Positions 52,584 through 62,255 of a stretch of 64,000 bases of DNA are shown here, piece by piece; position 1 is the stretch's first letter, and every line of letters begins with the position of its first letter. Source of the DNA: Shewanella japonica. Its GTDB lineage: Bacteria; Pseudomonadota; Gammaproteobacteria; Enterobacterales; Shewanellaceae. The stretch is from the NCBI RefSeq assembly GCF_002075795.1, contig NZ_CP020472.1, forward strand, positions 2,773,001 through 2,837,000. The letters run 5' to 3'. The translations under genes were made by a program, and so were the position numbers. Under the pieces are notes generated by a model. The model was not told the origin of the DNA. It searched no databases and was given only the letters and a program-made list of their open reading frames with translations.

Positions 52584-55502
52584 CTAAAAAGCAGTTGATT
52601 GACTGTCAGTAGCACCTTGGTTATCAGTTACCGTTAGCTGCACACTATTCGCTGTTCCTGCACGCCTTAAAACCAAGCGACGATTAACCATATGGCCATC
52701 ATTAAATAGCCACTGCTGAGATGTGATATAGCCATCCTCGTCGGTACTAAATGAAATGAACAGATCAACGAACCAAAGGTCGATATGACGAATATTCGCA
52801 ACTGGTGGAATATTCTCGATAAGATCTACCACCTCGACAACTTGGCTTTTGCTGCTAAGTAACCCTTGAGAATCTGTCACTGTCAACGTGATGGTATACG
52901 TGCCATTACTGCTGTACTCATAACCAGCCACATTACCTGAAGATGTCGCTCCATCCCCCCATGACCATTCATGCGTTAGTTGCTCATCATTATCGTCAGT
53001 TGATGTAGAAACAACATTGACAACACCACCTTGCAGAGCCCAAGTAAAATCAGCTATTGGCGCTTGATTGCTGGGTAAAAACTGTAACTCAACAATCATA
53101 GGATCATGATCCGAAGAGCGATATGCATCAGCTTGATAATAATCACTTAGTTGCGCTTGTGATTTGTTCTCTTCATTGTAATCAATCACAACTGGTTCAT
53201 CGGCATTTATATGCCACTCTGACACATTTAGTACATGTTCAATCAATGCACTATTTGCTAATGCATGATCTAATTGCCCTGCTTTACCATTATATAGATA
53301 CGAATAAGCGTTTGATTGGCCAGTGTGTTCAAACAACTCAATATAACCAGCTTGCTTCAATGCCGTAATAGGATCTTCTTTAGCGTAAGCATTTAAATCG
53401 CCTATCACTAATGCCTTTAACTCTTCACCATTGTCCGTAAACTCTTGTGCTAACCAAATAGCTAAACCTTGAGCGGCACGAGTACGAGTTACATTGCAAT
53501 TGCCTTGAGCGTCATTCATATCTGGATCGCCAATACTACTGCAGCTGCCCCCTTTAGATTTTAAATGATTCACCGCAACCACAAACGCTTCGCCAGATGC
53601 ATCATCAACAAATACTTGCGCTAACATTGGGCGGTTTTTGCTACTATCAAAAAATACAGCGCCACTTTCATCTAATGGAGAATTAGCACTTGAAAGGATT
53701 TTCGCCTCACCAACAGGGCTTACCTTATCCGCTTGATACAACAGCCCTACTGCAATTTGATCAGTACCAATAATAGAGTTAGTTGCGCTAATGAATTGAT
53801 ATTTTGCTTCCCCCACTGCAGCATTAAGCTCAGCGACTAAGGTAGAGATAGCTGAGTTTGCGCCAAAGCCATCATTTTCAATTTCCATTAAGCCAACAAT
53901 ATCTGCATCAATATTTAATAACGCACTGACAATTTTAGCTTGCTGACGCTCAAACTCACTGACGCTATCAGCGCCACGGCTGGTTGGAAATCCTTGGCCT
54001 GCGCCATCACCGTTAAAATAATTCAATACGTTATAACTGGCTATCGTGACATCAGCCGCCAAAGAGCGCACAGGCGATACTGTACGAGGGTTGGTCGACA
54101 CGACATTGACCATTTCGGTCGGCATCACTCGGTATTCATTAAAACCATAATGAAGTACACCCGTTAAGCTCGATACAGAATCACCTGCACGCAGTGTATT
54201 TGTTGCGGATAATTGCGGTGCAGGATAAGGGACAACATCAGGGTTTGAAGCCGTTATTCCATCGTCAAGTATCACCCGGTCATATTGGTAGCTAGCTTCT
54301 AGTGCAAGCGCATCAGCGCCAGGACTCATTATTTGTGTCCCAATAAAATGCCTGCTGCTACCTAATTGAGCTTCACCATATTTACCTAAATTACTGACTG
54401 AATTAACCACTAAGGTCTGCTCAAAACTCACTCGCATACCTTCGTACGGTTCCAGTCCCACACCTTCTAATGTGGGTAATGTCACCATTGCTGGCGTCGG
54501 TAAATTTTGTTGGGTTTGACAAATTGTCCATGCTGAGACATCCGCGAGCTCAGTTAGGTTATTATACTCTTTCACTTCTGCCTGAAGGCGGACACGGTCA
54601 CCTGCATTCACCGCAATCGATGCATTTTCGGTATAAACAAATATGCCTTCTGACGTCATCGGATCGGCATCAGATTCAGCATCTGCCATTTGTAAGTAAA
54701 AGCCTTTTAAACCAGCTTGCATATCAGCCGTAACAATTGCCTCAACAACGACAGTCTCACCCAGTAGTGGGCTAATATCGGTTGCACCTTGAATCGCATG
54801 AATAGCTGTTGCTGTCTCGCCGCAAATTAACTCCACGGGATCAGTTGGGTCTGTTGGGTCTGTTGGGTCTGTTGGGTCTGTAACTGAGCCATTAAAGCTC
54901 CCTAAATCTGAAAAGTCATTTTGAGCAAAACCGAACCAATTGGCTAACGTCACCTCGTCGTCTACAACAACATCAGCCACTACGCCATCATGATCACGTC
55001 TTAACGTATTGTCTTTAGTTGATAACTCACCTTCTCCCCATTGCGAACCGGGATCAACCCCAACTTGACCAAGCGAGTCAATAATCTCTGATTGATTAAG
55101 TAAAACAATGGCATCATCGCCATTGAAAAAACTACTCGTTGACGTTTGCTGTGCCTTGTCTAGTATTTCGCTGCTAGCATCATTATCAGCAAGAACAAAC
55201 GTCGCCCCAGCTTGCACTTGGCCGACTAAGTCGATACTTGTGCCACTGGTTGTATTTCCATTAAAGTAAAACTGTAACTGATAACCCGTTAAATCAATGT
55301 CGCTTTCTGTCGGGTTATAAAGCTCAATTGCTTTATTGTTACTGCTACCTTCAATATATTCAGAAATAATAAGATCATCTGCAAAGGATGCTGAAGATAT
55401 CGCCGTACAAGATAATAGCCCCAGCGATAATGCGACTTGGCTTGGCTTAATGTACTGCTTAATGTATTGCTTAACGTTATTTGGTTTAGCATTTAAAAAC
55501 AT
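52584..55502 (-). CDS. ExeM/NucH family extracellular endonuclease with lamin-tail and PKD domains
   Basis: A 972-residue exported protein. Signal peptide to about residue 42; lamin-tail domain (about 43-205: LIISEYIEGSSNNKAIELYNPT, GFAQNDFSDLGSFNGS); a TDP repeat linker (about 209-222); a beta-rich OB-like region; an endonuclease/exonuclease/phosphatase domain (about 480-800: IASYNVLNYFNGDGAGQGF, VVAVNHLKSKG, IGDLNAYAKEDP, YRSSDHDPMIVEL); and two PKD-like domains at the end. Relatives degrade extracellular DNA for nutrition and biofilm control. No GlyGly-CTERM sorting tail is visible, unlike several relatives, so release rather than anchoring is inferred. Confidence 0.9.
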   Translation of the reverse strand: MFLNAKPNNVKQYIKQYIKPSQVALSLGLLSCTAISSASFADDLIISEYIEGSSNNKAIELYNPTESDIDLTGYQLQFYFNGNTTSGTSIDLVGQVQAGATFVLADNDASSEILDKAQQTSTSSFFNGDDAIVLLNQSEIIDSLGQVGVDPGSQWGEGELSTKDNTLRRDHDGVVADVVVDDEVTLANWFGFAQNDFSDLGSFNGSVTDPTDPTDPTDPTDPVELICGETATAIHAIQGATDISPLLGETVVVEAIVTADMQAGLKGFYLQMADAESDADPMTSEGIFVYTENASIAVNAGDRVRLQAEVKEYNNLTELADVSAWTICQTQQNLPTPAMVTLPTLEGVGLEPYEGMRVSFEQTLVVNSVSNLGKYGEAQLGSSRHFIGTQIMSPGADALALEASYQYDRVILDDGITASNPDVVPYPAPQLSATNTLRAGDSVSSLTGVLHYGFNEYRVMPTEMVNVVSTNPRTVSPVRSLAADVTIASYNVLNYFNGDGAGQGFPTSRGADSVSEFERQQAKIVSALLNIDADIVGLMEIENDGFGANSAISTLVAELNAAVGEAKYQFISATNSIIGTDQIAVGLLYQADKVSPVGEAKILSSANSPLDESGAVFFDSSKNRPMLAQVFVDDASGEAFVVAVNHLKSKGGSCSSIGDPDMNDAQGNCNVTRTRAAQGLAIWLAQEFTDNGEELKALVIGDLNAYAKEDPITALKQAGYIELFEHTGQSNAYSYLYNGKAGQLDHALANSALIEHVLNVSEWHINADEPVVIDYNEENKSQAQLSDYYQADAYRSSDHDPMIVELQFLPSNQAPIADFTWALQGGVVNVVSTSTDDNDEQLTHEWSWGDGATSSGNVAGYEYSSNGTYTITLTVTDSQGLLSSKSQVVEVVDLIENIPPVANIRHIDLWFVDLFISFSTDEDGYITSQQWLFNDGHMVNRRLVLRRAGTANSVQLTVTDNQGATDSQSTAF
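54844..54879 (-). repeat. four tandem copies of a 9-base unit in the nuclease gene
   Basis: GTTGGGTCT is repeated four times exactly (plus strand), coding TDP repeats in the linker between the lamin-tail and OB-like parts. Its unit length keeps the frame, so copy-number change would only alter linker length. Confidence 0.9.
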
Positions 55503-55807
55503 GTCGAGACCCCTAGATTTTTTCTTTCGTTATGTATTCGCCTTTTTGGCGTTTTGGTAAATCTAAAAACCAATCGACTATAATGAGCATCGGTTGCAAA
55601 AATGTTAAATTCAGATTTCAATTATCTGAATTAATTAAAAATAACACTTTCGACTTATAAAACTTGATAGGTAGTTTGCCAGTCTTATAAACCTGCTCTA
55701 GGTTAAATGCCAGACACAAAAAAAACCGCTCATAGAGCGGTTTTTTTAGCTTGATGTACGCCTAACAACTAGAATATAACACGACATTTAAGCGTTAAAG
55801 TTTTCGG
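55503..55807. other. spacer between galU and the nuclease gene
   Basis: 305 bases without a gene. It contains the galU terminator and presumably the promoter of the leftward nuclease gene, whose ribosome site AGGGG lies just before its ATG. Confidence 0.5.
55717..55747 (-). terminator. rho-independent terminator of the exopolysaccharide operon
   Basis: CCGCTC pairs with GAGCGG around three bases, flanked by A and T runs that give T tails on both strands. It ends the leftward operon after galU. Confidence 0.87.
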
Positions 55808-56695
55808 TTAAAATTCTGACAGCGTCTTTTTAATTTCTTTTAAGAAGTCTGCGCCAAGTTTTGGATCTCTTAATCCGTACTCAACAAACGCCTTCATATA
55901 GCCCAACTTATCACCACAATCATGGGATTTACCCGACATATTAAAGGCTTCAACCGTGTCTGACTCAATCAACATATCAATAGCATCTGTTAATTGAATT
56001 TCATCGCCTGCACCTGGTGGTGTTTTAGCCAGTAAATCCCAAATTTTTTCAGAAAGTACGTAACGACCTACAACAGCTAAGTTAGATGGCGCTTCTTCTA
56101 CTTTCGGTTTTTCAACCATTTTAACGATCGGAGATGACTGGCCCGGTAAAATTGCTTCGCCATTACAATCAGCAATACCGTATTTGTTAACTTCTTTCTC
56201 ATCAACTGGCGCTACCATAATCTGACTAGCCGTTGTTTCGTTATAGCGACTGATCATCGTAGACAAGTTTTCAGTACGTTGATCAGCACTGTAACCATCA
56301 AGAATCACATCAGGAAGCACAACGGCAAATGGGTTTTCGCCAATACACGGTTTCGCACATAAAATCGCATGGCCTAGTCCCTTAGCTTCACCTTGACGAA
56401 CATGCATAATCGTCACGTTTTTAGGGCAAATAGATTGAACTTCGTGTAATAATTGACGCTTAACACGCTTCTCTAACGTAGACTCAAGCTCGTAAGATTT
56501 ATCAAAGTGGTTCTCGATAGCGTTTTTACTTGCATGTGTCACTAAAACAATTTCAGTGACACCAGCGCTAACACATCCATCAACAATGTATTGAATCAAT
56601 GGTTTATCGACAATAGGTAGCATTTCTTTTGGGATCGCTTTGGTAGCGGGCAACATACGTGTTCCAAGCCCTGCGACTGGTATTACAACTTTCAT
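55808..56695 (-). CDS. galU: UTP-glucose-1-phosphate uridylyltransferase
   Basis: A 295-residue nucleotidyltransferase making UDP-glucose. [38 protein letters not shown] is the usual start with the nucleotide-binding [11 protein letters not shown]; also [11 protein letters not shown] and [36 protein letters not shown] precedes the ATG at 56695; the longer frame into the previous gene is not used. Last gene of the exopolysaccharide operon, supplying sugar donor. Confidence 0.95.
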   Translation of the reverse strand: MKVVIPVAGLGTRMLPATKAIPKEMLPIVDKPLIQYIVDGCVSAGVTEIVLVTHASKNAIENHFDKSYELESTLEKRVKRQLLHEVQSICPKNVTIMHVRQGEAKGLGHAILCAKPCIGENPFAVVLPDVILDGYSADQRTENLSTMISRYNETTASQIMVAPVDEKEVNKYGIADCNGEAILPGQSSPIVKMVEKPKVEEAPSNLAVVGRYVLSEKIWDLLAKTPPGAGDEIQLTDAIDMLIESDTVEAFNMSGKSHDCGDKLGYMKAFVEYGLRDPKLGADFLKEIKKTLSEF

Positions 56696-56715
56696 ATCAA
56701 TGTCCTTGTTAAAGA

Positions 56716-58057
56716 TTAAGATTTTTGTCGATGAGATTTTTTGTCTGATGGCAGATAACGAACTTGCCAACACAACGTAATAATGGTGAGAAATAGCAAT
56801 GTATTTGCAGGTGACTGTAAGTTAAAGTCGACCGAAATATGAATCAGCATAAACACGATGGCCATTGCACAACCAAAGGCGATTCCCTTATATAGTTTAT
56901 TGTTTCTTAGATACATAGTTCGGCACGCTAACCACAGTGCATACAATACCCAAAGCCCTAAAAAACCCGTGACAATGACACCATACTCGATTGAGAACTG
57001 AATATACTCATTATGAGCATGGTCATAAAAACCACTGTAAAACTGGGGCTGATAAGCCGGAAAAACCGTATAAAAGCTCCCCCCACCTGTGCCTGTTAAA
57101 AGGTGTTCTTTAATGATAGGTAAACTGTCTATAACAACTTGGTCTCGAGTCTCAGAAGCAAAGCTTGTATCTTGAATTCGTTGTTTAACTTTATCGACAC
57201 CAAACATCGAACCTATGATAATTAAATCAAGGATAAAGATACTCATCACTAAAGGTTTAAAGAACCTAGGCTGGCGTTTATAAATAAAAATCGCGATTAA
57301 TGACGTCAAACCTAAGGCAGTAAAAAAACCTGCATTACCCATTCTAGAGCGGCTTAGCACTAAGCCTATCACCATGATGACTATGGATAAGCGCAATATT
57401 AACTTGCGGCTAAATAAAGTGGATAAGACAGAAACAACAAACTCTCTAACATCAAATTTAGCACTTGATGTTTTTAACTCAGACACTAACCAACCAAATG
57501 CTATACAAAGGCACAGACCAAGATAATTAGCGAAATGATTTTGATATACAAATGATCCTCTTGCTTGTGAGCCATCATTAAAACCAAATACCGGTGAAGC
57601 ATCTAAGTTTACCAAGCTTAAACCTGTACCATAAGTTGCCTGAAAACATCCTGAAATAACAATAGCAATCAACAATAACTTGAGTGTTTTTGGGGTTTGA
57701 AAATACTCCGATAACAGCACAATATAAATGACAAAACAGCACGTTTTTATCAGTTGTTGAATTGATTGATAACTGTCAACTGTTGATATACTAGGTATCC
57801 ATCCCACAATTTGAAGGCATTGATAGGCAACAAAAAACCCAACAGGTAATAGCAGTTTTTTTTTGCCACTTAAACGTCAGAAATAATCGATCATGCTTAA
57901 CACAGTTAAGTAAGTGGATTAACCCTAATATGACAATAAATATTTCAAGTAAGGACAGTGCCCAAATACGATTACTACCTAGAGGAATGGGTGCCCAGAT
58001 CACTAGAGCGCAAAGGCACCAAGTCATCAGCATCGAAAAGAAAGTGGTTTTAGCCAT
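56716..58057 (-). pseudogene. O-antigen ligase/polymerase-like membrane protein gene split at an A9 tract
   Basis: The 5' part (58057 to 57791) codes WAPIPLGSNRIWALSLLEI, typical of the N terminus of O-antigen ligase/Wzy-like proteins, and then shifts out of frame. The 3' part (57807 to 56716) has about nine membrane helices and the periplasmic loop with GFNDGSQARGSFVYQNHFANYLGL and HAHNEYIQFSIEYGVIV. In the right frame the sequence after the A run reads LLLPVGFFVAYQCLQIVGWIPS, joining both. Eight A instead of nine restores 446 residues. Intact, it would polymerise or ligate polysaccharide repeat units in the inner membrane. Confidence 0.82.
57856..57864 (-). repeat. A9 homopolymer at the frameshift site
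   Basis: Nine A residues on the coding (minus) strand, in TGGCAAAAAAAAACTGC, exactly at the point where the two frames of the ligase-like gene join. Such runs slip in replication and in transcription, so the tract may be a phase switch. Confidence 0.85.
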
Positions 58058-58059
58058 TA

Positions 58060-58782
58060 TTAATGCACTTCTTTAATCAGGTTTTCAGAACAAAGCGCAC
58101 GATTTAGCCAATCAATATTTTCTTCTGATAAAGGTTTTTGTTGATAACGAAAAAAAGAACAAAGTGTGTTCTGTCTGTTATATTTTATTGATAAGTATTC
58201 TAATTTTTTGCGTAAACGCCAATTTGAATTAACCGCTAAAAGTGATAAATCAAAAATACGACTCTTTTGCGTTGCAGATAGATTTGACCAATAAGCCAGT
58301 CCAATCGCCAAGGCTTGTTCAATATTTTCAGTAATATAAGGTCCGTATTCAAAACTTTGCTCACTGTATTGCCAAGCTTTTGGAAAATCATGCTGAATAA
58401 AAGCTAAGTTGTAGGCGTAATCAGCATAAGCATTTGGCCAGGTAGGACGGTTCTCTATTGCGCGCATGTATAAATGATTGAACAACTCATTATTTGCAAC
58501 GGAGTAACCTTCAAACACTCCCCACTCCATCACTTTGGCAAATGTTAGCAAATAATGAGGGTTGGCAGGTTCAATATTAGCGGCAAACTCAGCAGCAAGA
58601 TAAGCATTGGAATATTGTTCTTGATTAATGGGCTCATTTTGCCATTTATCAACATAAAACGATGACTTAAAATGATATGCACTCGCCAATATTTTTTGCC
58701 CTAAAAGCGGCAATGAAACCAGCATTGATATAATTAAAATGCAATATATGCCATTTCTGATAGTTAGATTAAATTTCATCAT
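58060..58782 (-). CDS. VpsP-like polysaccharide biosynthesis protein
   Basis: A 240-residue protein with an N-terminal membrane helix (about residues 11-30) and a helical, TPR-like remainder (YLAAEFAANIEPANPHYLLTFAKVMEWG, NRPTWPNAYADYAYNLAF). I think it matches the VpsP family found in VPS-type operons of Vibrio and Shewanella, function unknown. Position in the operon supports this. The stop is two bases before the ligase-like start. Confidence 0.7.
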   Translation of the reverse strand: MMKFNLTIRNGIYCILIISMLVSLPLLGQKILASAYHFKSSFYVDKWQNEPINQEQYSNAYLAAEFAANIEPANPHYLLTFAKVMEWGVFEGYSVANNELFNHLYMRAIENRPTWPNAYADYAYNLAFIQHDFPKAWQYSEQSFEYGPYITENIEQALAIGLAYWSNLSATQKSRIFDLSLLAVNSNWRLRKKLEYLSIKYNRQNTLCSFFRYQQKPLSEENIDWLNRALCSENLIKEVH

Positions 58783-58787
58783 GATTT

Positions 58788-59510
58788 TTAAAATAATGAC
58801 TCAGAAATGGCTCTAGGATTATCAAGCACCAATGCATCAGCGCGATGTTGACCTACGAGTTTTTCAGCGACTTGATATGCCTGTTTTAATTTAGGCGGAC
58901 GACGGTTTATCGAATGAGAGTCAGAAGCAATAATAGTATAAAGATTTTGTTCTAAAAATAACTGACTTAATTGCAGCGGCTTTTCTCCCATATCACCAAG
59001 AAGTGAAGATGCAGTTAATTGAAATAAACACCCCAACCTTTGAAACATTTGAATTCGTTCAGGGTGAGTTTGAAGTTCCCTATTTCTTTCAGGATGAGCA
59101 ATCATAGGAATAATATTGCGAGCAACTAACCAGCGAACTAATTTATCAGCACCAGGCGGTATATGACTACTTGGAAGCTCTAACAATAACACGTCTTTAT
59201 CTTGGTATTTTCCGAGAAAAGGAATTTGACTGTTTTCAATAAATGGGATTATTTCTGGGCAAATTCTCACTTCTGCAGCTGTATTAAGGGCAAGGTTTAA
59301 CTGGCTAAACCGAGTGTCATTCACCAACAATTCGTATGCGGCATTGATGGACGCCAACGTATTGTCGAAAATTCCCAAATGGATATGTGGCGTAGCAACA
59401 ACATGGGTTATACCTTGCTCTGCTGCAAGCTGTAGCAGAGCAATCGATTCATCTAGTGACTTAGCCCCATCATCAATACCAGGCAAAATGTGACAATGCA
59501 GATCTATCAT
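58788..59510 (-). CDS. CpsB/CapC family protein-tyrosine phosphatase
   Basis: A 240-residue PHP-fold phosphatase starting MIDLHCHILPGIDDGAKSLDESI, with further metal-binding residues in ATPHIHLG, MIAHPERNREL and ASDSHSINRRPP. It removes phosphate from the C-terminal tyrosines of the Wzc-type kinase, and so controls chain length. It overlaps the kinase gene by four bases. Confidence 0.93.
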   Translation of the reverse strand: MIDLHCHILPGIDDGAKSLDESIALLQLAAEQGITHVVATPHIHLGIFDNTLASINAAYELLVNDTRFSQLNLALNTAAEVRICPEIIPFIENSQIPFLGKYQDKDVLLLELPSSHIPPGADKLVRWLVARNIIPMIAHPERNRELQTHPERIQMFQRLGCLFQLTASSLLGDMGEKPLQLSQLFLEQNLYTIIASDSHSINRRPPKLKQAYQVAEKLVGQHRADALVLDNPRAISESLF

Positions 59511-61723
59511 GATGCTTTTTCGTTATCTTGTTTAATAGCATAGTCTTGGCCATATGCTTGATAATAACCATAATCACCGTTGTAATGCTTCGCTTCTTTA
59601 GTATTAAACTGATTAAGCACAACACCAACCACTTTTCCACGTGCTTGATTGATTTTCGCTAAGGTCATTTTTATAGCATCAATCCGTGTATTAGCAGATT
59701 TTACAACGACAACTACCGCATCACATTTCGAAGATATAACCAATGCGTCACTGACGGCATGCACAGGTGGTGTATCGATGATGATTTTTGTATAAGACTT
59801 TTTCAGCTCAGCTAATAGATCAGCAAACGTTTCAGAAGATAAAAGTTCTTGTGGATTTAGCGGAATAGCACCAGCTGGCATGATGTCTACATTTGGCTTA
59901 ATATTGCTAATAATACAATTTTCAACTGTGTCCGTTTTAGCCAGTAAATTAGCCAAGCCCGGTTGATATGTTGGTAAACCAAATCGCACACCCAAACTTG
60001 ATTTACGTAAATCCGCATCTATAAGCAGAACCTTCTCCATCGTCGAATAAGCAAATGCTAAATTCATTGAGACATTTGTCTTGCCTTCGTTGGGCACAGA
60101 AGAAGTGACTTCAATGGTATTTAAATCACCACCAATGCTCATCAAAGAGATAGAAGTTCTAATTGTACGTACAGCTTCTGAATGTAACGGGAGGTTTTTG
60201 TCATAGAATGCAAAATTAATATCTTCGAAAGAGGCTTTTTTATTTGCTTTCGGAATGTAACCTAATGCACGTTGAGCCAATAGCTTTTCTACATCTTCAT
60301 TACTCTTTACCGTGTCATTTAAGGCCTCAAGTAAAAGCACCACAACGCCACCAAAAACTAAACTTGCAAAGAAGGTTAATAAAACCAGCACTTTCTTCTT
60401 AGGTTTAACCGGTAATAACGGGACAACAGCTCTATCGGTAAACCTTGCAATCGGCGAGTCAAAATCCCCTGTCACTTCGGTTTCTTTTTGACGAGCAAGA
60501 AAGCTTTCAAACAATTGCTGATTTGTATCAATTTCACGGACCAAACGGCGATAGTCAGTATCAATACTACTCAAGTTTTGATAAGAGCCTTTTGAATCAT
60601 TGAACTGTGCTTGCAGATCTTGTAGCTTTTGCGCGGCAGTTTTTGCTTCATCCTCAATACCTTGAACAAGGCGTGTAATTTGTCGATGTAGGTTTTTCTC
60701 AACGGTAGCGAGTTCTGCATAAGCTGCAATCATTTTAGGGTGTTTAGGGCCGTAAACTTGTTCTAATTCAGACACTTTTCTTTCGACTAAAACAACTTCC
60801 CGTTTCACATTTTGAATTGATTGATGTGACGTCACTTCTGGCAAGCTTTCGAGCCTACTGATGTCAGTTGCACCATATCGTTGTACCACAGACATGAAAC
60901 TATCAGCTTGGGCTTTTCGTGACCGTGCTAACGTTATTTCGTCACGCAGGCTTTCGAGTTCTTTAGCATCTAGTGCAGTAACACCTTCAACGTCAATAAG
61001 TCCATTATTGATTTTAAACTCTTCAAGGCGATTTTCAGATTCATCAAGCTTAAGCCTCAACTCTTCTAAACGACCACCTAACCAGACGTTCGCTTTATGA
61101 GTCATGCCAGATTTAGCTTCGAGTTGACTTAATATATAGGTATCACCAATGGCATTCGAAACCAGTGCAGCAAGATTAGCATCAGGGCTTTCGTAACTGA
61201 TTTTAACTAATTGCGTATTTCTGACAGGTGAAACTGAAATATTCTTTGAAAAGCCTTCTATCAAACGTTGTTTTACCGCATTTTCATCGACATTAAACTC
61301 CCCAGCTTGTTCTTTGGGGACAAACTTTAAATTCGATTTTAGCTGAGAAAGTAAACTAGGCGGTTGATTAAAAGTAGGATGATTAATTAAATCTAAATCA
61401 TTAAAAACTCTTTCTGCAATAGTGCGAGATTTTATTATTTCAAATTGGGTTAAATAATACTCTTGTTGACCAGAGTTTATACCATACACTTCGTCAATTT
61501 TAATCGCTTTCGCTTGCTCTGATTCTATTAATAACGTTGAAGTCGCACTGAAAATCGGTGTCATACTTAATAGAAAAAACGAAACTAATACAGATACCAA
61601 AACTGAGAACGTCAGTATTCGCCATTTATATCGAAAAAGTGGCTTAAACATTTTCTTAAAATCAACAATCTGATCCATAGGTTGCTGAAGAAAAGAAGTT
61701 GCTTGATTATCGTTTTGAATCAT
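59507..61723 (-). CDS. polysaccharide biosynthesis tyrosine autokinase, Wzc-like
   Basis: A 738-residue inner-membrane protein: Wzz-type chain-length domain with two membrane helices (about residues 33-55 and 445-465), long coiled coil between, and a C-terminal BY-kinase (about 530-715) with Walker A SSVPNEGKTNVSMNLA, Walker A' LLIDADLRKSSLG and IIIDTPPVHAVSDA. The tail carries a Tyr cluster (HYNGDYGYYQAYGQDYAIK). It gates and paces polysaccharide export with the Wza-like protein. It overlaps the Wza-like gene by one base. Confidence 0.95.
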   Translation of the reverse strand: MIQNDNQATSFLQQPMDQIVDFKKMFKPLFRYKWRILTFSVLVSVLVSFFLLSMTPIFSATSTLLIESEQAKAIKIDEVYGINSGQQEYYLTQFEIIKSRTIAERVFNDLDLINHPTFNQPPSLLSQLKSNLKFVPKEQAGEFNVDENAVKQRLIEGFSKNISVSPVRNTQLVKISYESPDANLAALVSNAIGDTYILSQLEAKSGMTHKANVWLGGRLEELRLKLDESENRLEEFKINNGLIDVEGVTALDAKELESLRDEITLARSRKAQADSFMSVVQRYGATDISRLESLPEVTSHQSIQNVKREVVLVERKVSELEQVYGPKHPKMIAAYAELATVEKNLHRQITRLVQGIEDEAKTAAQKLQDLQAQFNDSKGSYQNLSSIDTDYRRLVREIDTNQQLFESFLARQKETEVTGDFDSPIARFTDRAVVPLLPVKPKKKVLVLLTFFASLVFGGVVVLLLEALNDTVKSNEDVEKLLAQRALGYIPKANKKASFEDINFAFYDKNLPLHSEAVRTIRTSISLMSIGGDLNTIEVTSSVPNEGKTNVSMNLAFAYSTMEKVLLIDADLRKSSLGVRFGLPTYQPGLANLLAKTDTVENCIISNIKPNVDIMPAGAIPLNPQELLSSETFADLLAELKKSYTKIIIDTPPVHAVSDALVISSKCDAVVVVVKSANTRIDAIKMTLAKINQARGKVVGVVLNQFNTKEAKHYNGDYGYYQAYGQDYAIKQDNEKAS

Positions 61724-62244
61724 TAAAAGAATCTCTGTTCAATTGTAATAGTATCGCCAGCATTTATTTTGCTGTTAATTGACCCTTTTTCTGAGTCGAT
61801 TTTACTGTTTTCTCGAGATATGAATATTTTATCTCTCGATGCTCTTTCCGTTAATCCACCAGCTAGCGCAATAGCTTGGTTAATTGTCATTCCAGGATTG
61901 TAAGGATAACCACCAGGTTTATTAACTTCACCATGAATATAAAATGGGCGATACTCAATCATGCCAACATATACATTTGGTTTAACGAAATAGTCGCCTT
62001 TAAGGCCGTTGTAAACTAAGTGTTCAACTTCTTTAATCGTTAACCCTTTGACATTTAAAGAACCTAAAAAAGGGTAATTAATTTTACCGCTATTTGTTAT
62101 TTGTGTTTCTAACGTTAATGCTTCTTCACCGTAAACTTGAATAATAATGGTATCGCCAGATCCTAAACGATAACTTTCATTGGCATAAACATTTCCAGTT
62201 ATGGCAAATAAAAAAATAGCAAGTGAACAAATTATAGTTTTCAA
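61723..62244 (-). CDS. polysaccharide export protein (Wza/SLBB family), short form
   Basis: A 173-residue protein with signal peptide (cleavage after NVYA), a Poly_export domain (YRLGSGDTIIIQVYGEEALTLETQITNSGKINYPFLG) and one SLBB domain (YIHGEVNKPGGYPYNPGMTINQAIALAGGLTERA). It lacks a lipobox and the transmembrane C-terminal helix of E. coli Wza, so the outer-membrane pore must be made by another protein, probably the upstream beta-barrel. Confidence 0.92.
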   Translation of the reverse strand: MKTIICSLAIFLFAITGNVYANESYRLGSGDTIIIQVYGEEALTLETQITNSGKINYPFLGSLNVKGLTIKEVEHLVYNGLKGDYFVKPNVYVGMIEYRPFYIHGEVNKPGGYPYNPGMTINQAIALAGGLTERASRDKIFISRENSKIDSEKGSINSKINAGDTITIEQRFF

Positions 62245-62255
62245 CGACCTCTCCT

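Noticed and set aside
54844..54879. Tandem repeats as part of a CRISPR or transposon
   Set aside because: Units are 9 bases without spacers and code for TDP repeats in a known linker.
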